Source: Lingula anatina
Taxonomy: Eukaryota; Brachiopoda; Lingulata; Lingulida; Lingulidae
Assembly (NCBI RefSeq): GCF_001039355.2
Contig: NW_019773847.1
Coordinates: 714,970 to 778,969, forward strand
Length of the DNA: 64,000 nt
Direction: 5' to 3'
The notes beneath the pieces are model-generated. The model had not been told where the DNA came from. It ran no database searches and saw nothing but the letters and a program-made list of their open reading frames with translations. A program made the position numbers and the translations under genes. Shown here one piece after another: positions 61,301 through 64,000 of the stretch (within the stretch, counting starts at the first letter, position 1; each line of letters opens with the position of its first letter).

Positions 61301-64000
61301 CATTTGTTCTGGAAGGTGCATATAAATTTTATAAGTAACTAACGATGACAAATCATGAATAAATAAGATTCTAAAATAAGTAAGGTATTATGTCTTATTC
61401 GCCATTGAAGAGTAATAAAAATCCAATGACATGAACTGTTTTACAAAGTTACAGATAGCATATGATCTATAGTTATGACAGATCTTATCATAACTTTATC
61501 TTAATTCCTTATCTATTTGTAGGTTATTTTCAAGTGAAGACCGTGTGCGGTTTAGGGACGGTGCTCGTAAAGTGATTCTGATGGCTGTGACTTCTGATGA
61601 TAATGGGATGTATTCATGCAGGGCCAAAAATGCTGCAGGCCACCTCGATAGCTCGGATAGTTTTATGATCAATGTGCAAGGTGAGAAGGGTGCTTAGGGC
61701 CCAATGCTTAAGTCATACTGACTTTACTTATGAAAATCTTTATCTTTATGATTTTTCTAGATCTTACTTTCAAATGTTAAAGAAAAAAATCCAAAAATTT
61801 TGGCTCTTTTGATTGTAAAGATACAAATTTTCTTTTTTGGCTGAGATTTTTGTAACAAATTGGGAGTTTTTAAGATAAATTGCAAACTGCATCTGTGTTT
61901 GATAAGAAAGAGATATGAAATGAGATATAGATAATAACAAAACGGATAGAAGAAGATGAGAAATGTTCCTGATGAAAGACCGAAATTTGTAGCATTTGGC
62001 ATGTTAAACTGATAGTGTCAGTAATGGGATATGGATTGACTAGATGGCTAAACAAAATTTAATATTCAGAACCTTGACAACACAGAATGCATGGAAAGCC
62101 AGGAGATTAGTGGACTGGCTATGGAAATAATAATCACTTAGAAGGATTTATTTTTCCATCTACAGATTATCTGTCACAATTTATTGCTTGGATTGGCACT
62201 TTAATAGTCTATGTATGGACAACAGTGTATCCTGAAAAGTCTTCGTCAGATATTGCTATAACCTTTTTAAAAAGGGAATTACAATTTTGTGACTTAAAAG
62301 GATATGATTTAAACATTGTTTTTTTTTTTGAAGACCTAATCTTGGTGACCAGAAAAGCTTTAGTCTAATAGGAGTGAAATGAACTTGTTTTAAGAATTAA
62401 GGTCTGATAGGAGTGAATAGTACTTACTCTTAGTATTTAGCGATATGATTTCCATTGCAATGAAATATTTTGGATCAATAGGATTTGAAAATGGCATACT
62501 ATGTGGTGATTTATCTACATGTCTTACCTTTTTTTTCATATTTTGCATCAATACCAATATTCATAATTTGATTCTGAATTGTAAAATGGTCAATATCTAG
62601 CAATTTTATTATCTGTTTGATGTTGCCATCGGCATTAACCACATGTTCATTGAAAGCTAGACTCAAGCTGAGTGATTTTTCCAATACATCTAGATAAATC
62701 AGCTTAGTCTTCTTGGAATTAAAAAGGAAAATCTGCATTGGGACTGATGATTCACTTGATAATCCTTTGCATCAGATCTTATCACTCCTCTATCTTCATT
62801 TCCACTCATCGCCTCTTAGATCAATATGAAGTCTAAATCCTAATGAAAGTTACCACATTTTTCTAACTGAACTTAAGAATGTCATCCAACCGGTTCACAG
62901 ACAATTGGAGAAATGGGAGTTTGTGAATCAACAGAAGGATGCCTGTTATATTTTTTTTGTACAATTAACTTAATGTTGTTCAAAACAAGTTCTAAAAATC
63001 ATTCACTTCAAATAAAGTTTGTCTTGATAACTCCCTATATACACTACACTAAATGTCTTTACAAATTTCTTTTGGGAGGGCAGTAGGGGATAAATGATGT
63101 ATGGCCTTCCTACAACTCTGAGACAGATATTTCATTGCCAATGTCTCAAGTGAGGACAGTAGTTGTTCATTTTTGCAGCACCGTGACTTTATTTTGAAAG
63201 TTTGATGGGTGATTGATGGGTAAGGTTTGATACGGTGTGTCCTCAACAGACTGTTAAACTTGAGTGAAAAGTTTGATATAGGTTAGCGACATCATTAGAA
63301 ATAATTTGATGTTGGTTTTTCAAAAAGTACTTTGTTGCTCACTGGCTGCGAACAGCTGCATATCATGTCTTATCTGACAGGGAAAATTTCAAGTAGGCAG
63401 ATAATATTTCTTTGATGTAGTTCTTTCTGCTTGAATATAATTCCTCCCTGTGAGTGTGTGTACAAAGCAATAGACGGGAAGTGGTGATTGTGGTTCCATT
63501 GCAATAAAGACTGTGGTTTATCTATAAAAACAGTAAGAGACTAAGCACTTAACATTGTTTTGGCTCACTTTACAAATTTTGGAGTACAGAATGCAATTTA
63601 TTAGAATAAGTACTCAACATATTTTTGGACTAAAACCTCACTGTTATATATTACCACCTTTTCTATCTAAGTTTATTAGTATCTCTTTATGAAAGCAGTG
63701 TTATGGTATTATTTTTCATGCTTTTTGCTTTTTTTTTTCAGTAAAATGTGATCTTGTGGAAGTATTAGTAGTTTTATGATATGTCAATTTTTTCATCTGC
63801 AAATCACCATTTATAGGAGGTCTGTAGAATGATTCTCTGGTGTCAGTCCTTGGCCACATTCTATATCTACAGAATTCACTGATATTATAAAGTTATATGA
63901 TATATTATCAGGCTCAGATATCCCTATCCTGGATGTGAGCACCTTTACCAGAGAAGTGATTGTCAAAGCCACCGAACCTGCAACCCTTCACTGTAGATTT
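43350..64000 (+). CDS. PTK7: PTK7, inactive receptor tyrosine kinase (5' part; continues beyond the window)
   Basis: Exons 43350-43419, 45293-45343, 46293-46589, 59772-59907, 61523-61680 and 63912-64000 (open at the window end) keep phase through 267 residues. Exon 1 is a signal peptide (MDWKMYRG, then WTVLFVILIG). Exon 2 is a short acidic linker. Exon 3 is Ig domain 1, with LNCAV, YHWTMNDLPVQ and FRCVATN providing the Cys-Trp-Cys core, and FLINPSSQDVLEGSEI as in PTK7. Exons 4 and 5 form Ig2 (VSLKCLIQGNPEPQFEWYKN, then DNGMYSCRAKNAAGH). Exon 6 starts Ig3 (PATLHCRF). PTK7 (Otk in flies) is a seven-Ig membrane protein with a kinase-dead domain that acts in planar cell polarity and non-canonical Wnt signalling. 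The remaining Ig, membrane and kinase parts lie outside. The start follows from the only signal-peptide exon in phase. Confidence 0.9.
50761..50834. repeat. 37-base tandem duplication
   Basis: Two head-to-tail copies starting ATAAAGGTAGTCTTATTAT and ending GACAGTAATAGCAG, differing at one or two positions. Confidence 0.85.
53986..54184. mobile_element. Foldback (hairpin) element in PTK7 intron
   Basis: The left arm (53986-54056) and the right arm (about 54112-54184) are imperfect inverted copies. The best match is GTATCAAATATGG against CCATATTTGATAC, with weaker pairing to GCATTCACAAC and GTTCTGAATGTGC at the ends. It has no coding capacity, since the open frame across it has no splice sites. 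Confidence 0.6.
56025..56345. repeat. Diverged tandem repeat, two units of about 160 bp
   Basis: Both units carry, in order, TAGTCTAC, GTGTAAAATA/GTGTAATAAAATA, CATCAT or CATCATGGATATTAC, GATATGATGT, TTGCTTTA(C/T)ATTGCCA and ATCATCAG(C/T)TTT. They are clearly related but diverged, so the duplication is old. Confidence 0.7.
56929..56956. repeat. GC/CA alternating microsatellite
   Basis: A GCGCGC run passes into ACACAC units. This alternating purine-pyrimidine stretch is able to adopt Z-DNA. Confidence 0.8.
57897..57912. repeat. Poly-A tract
   Basis: A run of about 16 A in the PTK7 intron. Confidence 0.85.
58838..58872. repeat. Poly-C / poly-A tract
   Basis: About ten C followed by about 24 A in the PTK7 intron. 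It could be the tail of an old retroposed sequence; no body was recognised. Confidence 0.85.
59529..59636. repeat. Dispersed repeat, copy 2
   Basis: Same-orientation relative of 34207-34350. Shared blocks are TGTATAGAATAGAACT, a T-rich centre, TTTTTGCTAC and GTTCTAATT. It lies 136 bases before the Ig2 exon of PTK7. Confidence 0.55.
59908..63911 (+). other. Introns 4 and 5 of PTK7 (around the Ig2 exon 61523-61680)
   Basis: Apart from the exon at 61523-61680 this is AT-rich intron sequence (59908-61522 and 61681-63911). No repeat family or additional exon was recognised. Confidence 0.6.

Noticed and set aside
1-64000. tRNA, rRNA or CRISPR arrays
   Set aside because: No cloverleaf, rRNA core sequence or regularly spaced repeat array was recognised on either strand; microsatellites and tandem duplications explain the repeats seen.

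Overview
The window is a piece of an animal (bilaterian invertebrate) nuclear genome. It is AT-rich, has many GT-AG introns, microsatellites, small inverted-repeat elements and one assembly gap (N run 27357-28122). The gene set (PIGF, MBIP, PTK7 and a large J-domain protein) is metazoan. The sequence alone does not fix the phylum. Compact introns, foldback elements and TAGGCCT-type words would suit a mollusc, another lophotrochozoan or an ambulacrarian, but that is a guess. Splice sites were assigned by eye from GT/AG signals and from agreement of codon phase across exons.

Layout, left to right: (1) 2-6615, plus strand: last three exons of an LXXLL-motif protein, probably a transcriptional coactivator, then its 3' UTR. 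(2) 9920-23485, minus strand: a 20-exon gene for a protein of about 1,600 residues with an N-terminal J domain, a His/Cys cluster, charged coiled-coil segments, a UIM-like motif, three acidic-tryptophan motifs, a Met/Pro repeat and an Arg-rich tail. It is convergent with gene 1, and its first two introns carry three inverted-repeat transposons. (3) 24563-26862, minus: complete five-exon PIGF (GPI-anchor synthesis). (4) Assembly gap. (5) 28554-35670, plus: MBIP (ATAC complex subunit / MAP3K12 inhibitor), head-to-head with PIGF. (6) 36042-37400, minus: poorly supported exons of an unrecognised gene whose poly(A) signals face those of MBIP. (7) 38752-39741, minus: a two-exon gene for a small secreted six-cysteine prepropeptide with an eclosion-hormone-like cysteine pattern. 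(8) 43350-64000, plus: 5' part of PTK7 (signal peptide, Ig1, Ig2, start of Ig3), with a 13-kb third intron, running off the window.

The genes do not form a functional cluster. They are independent housekeeping, signalling and hormone-like genes. The least familiar items are the six-cysteine peptide gene and the giant J-domain/UIM protein. The latter contains a nearly exact 225-bp tandem duplication and one exon that needs a frame change to read through.
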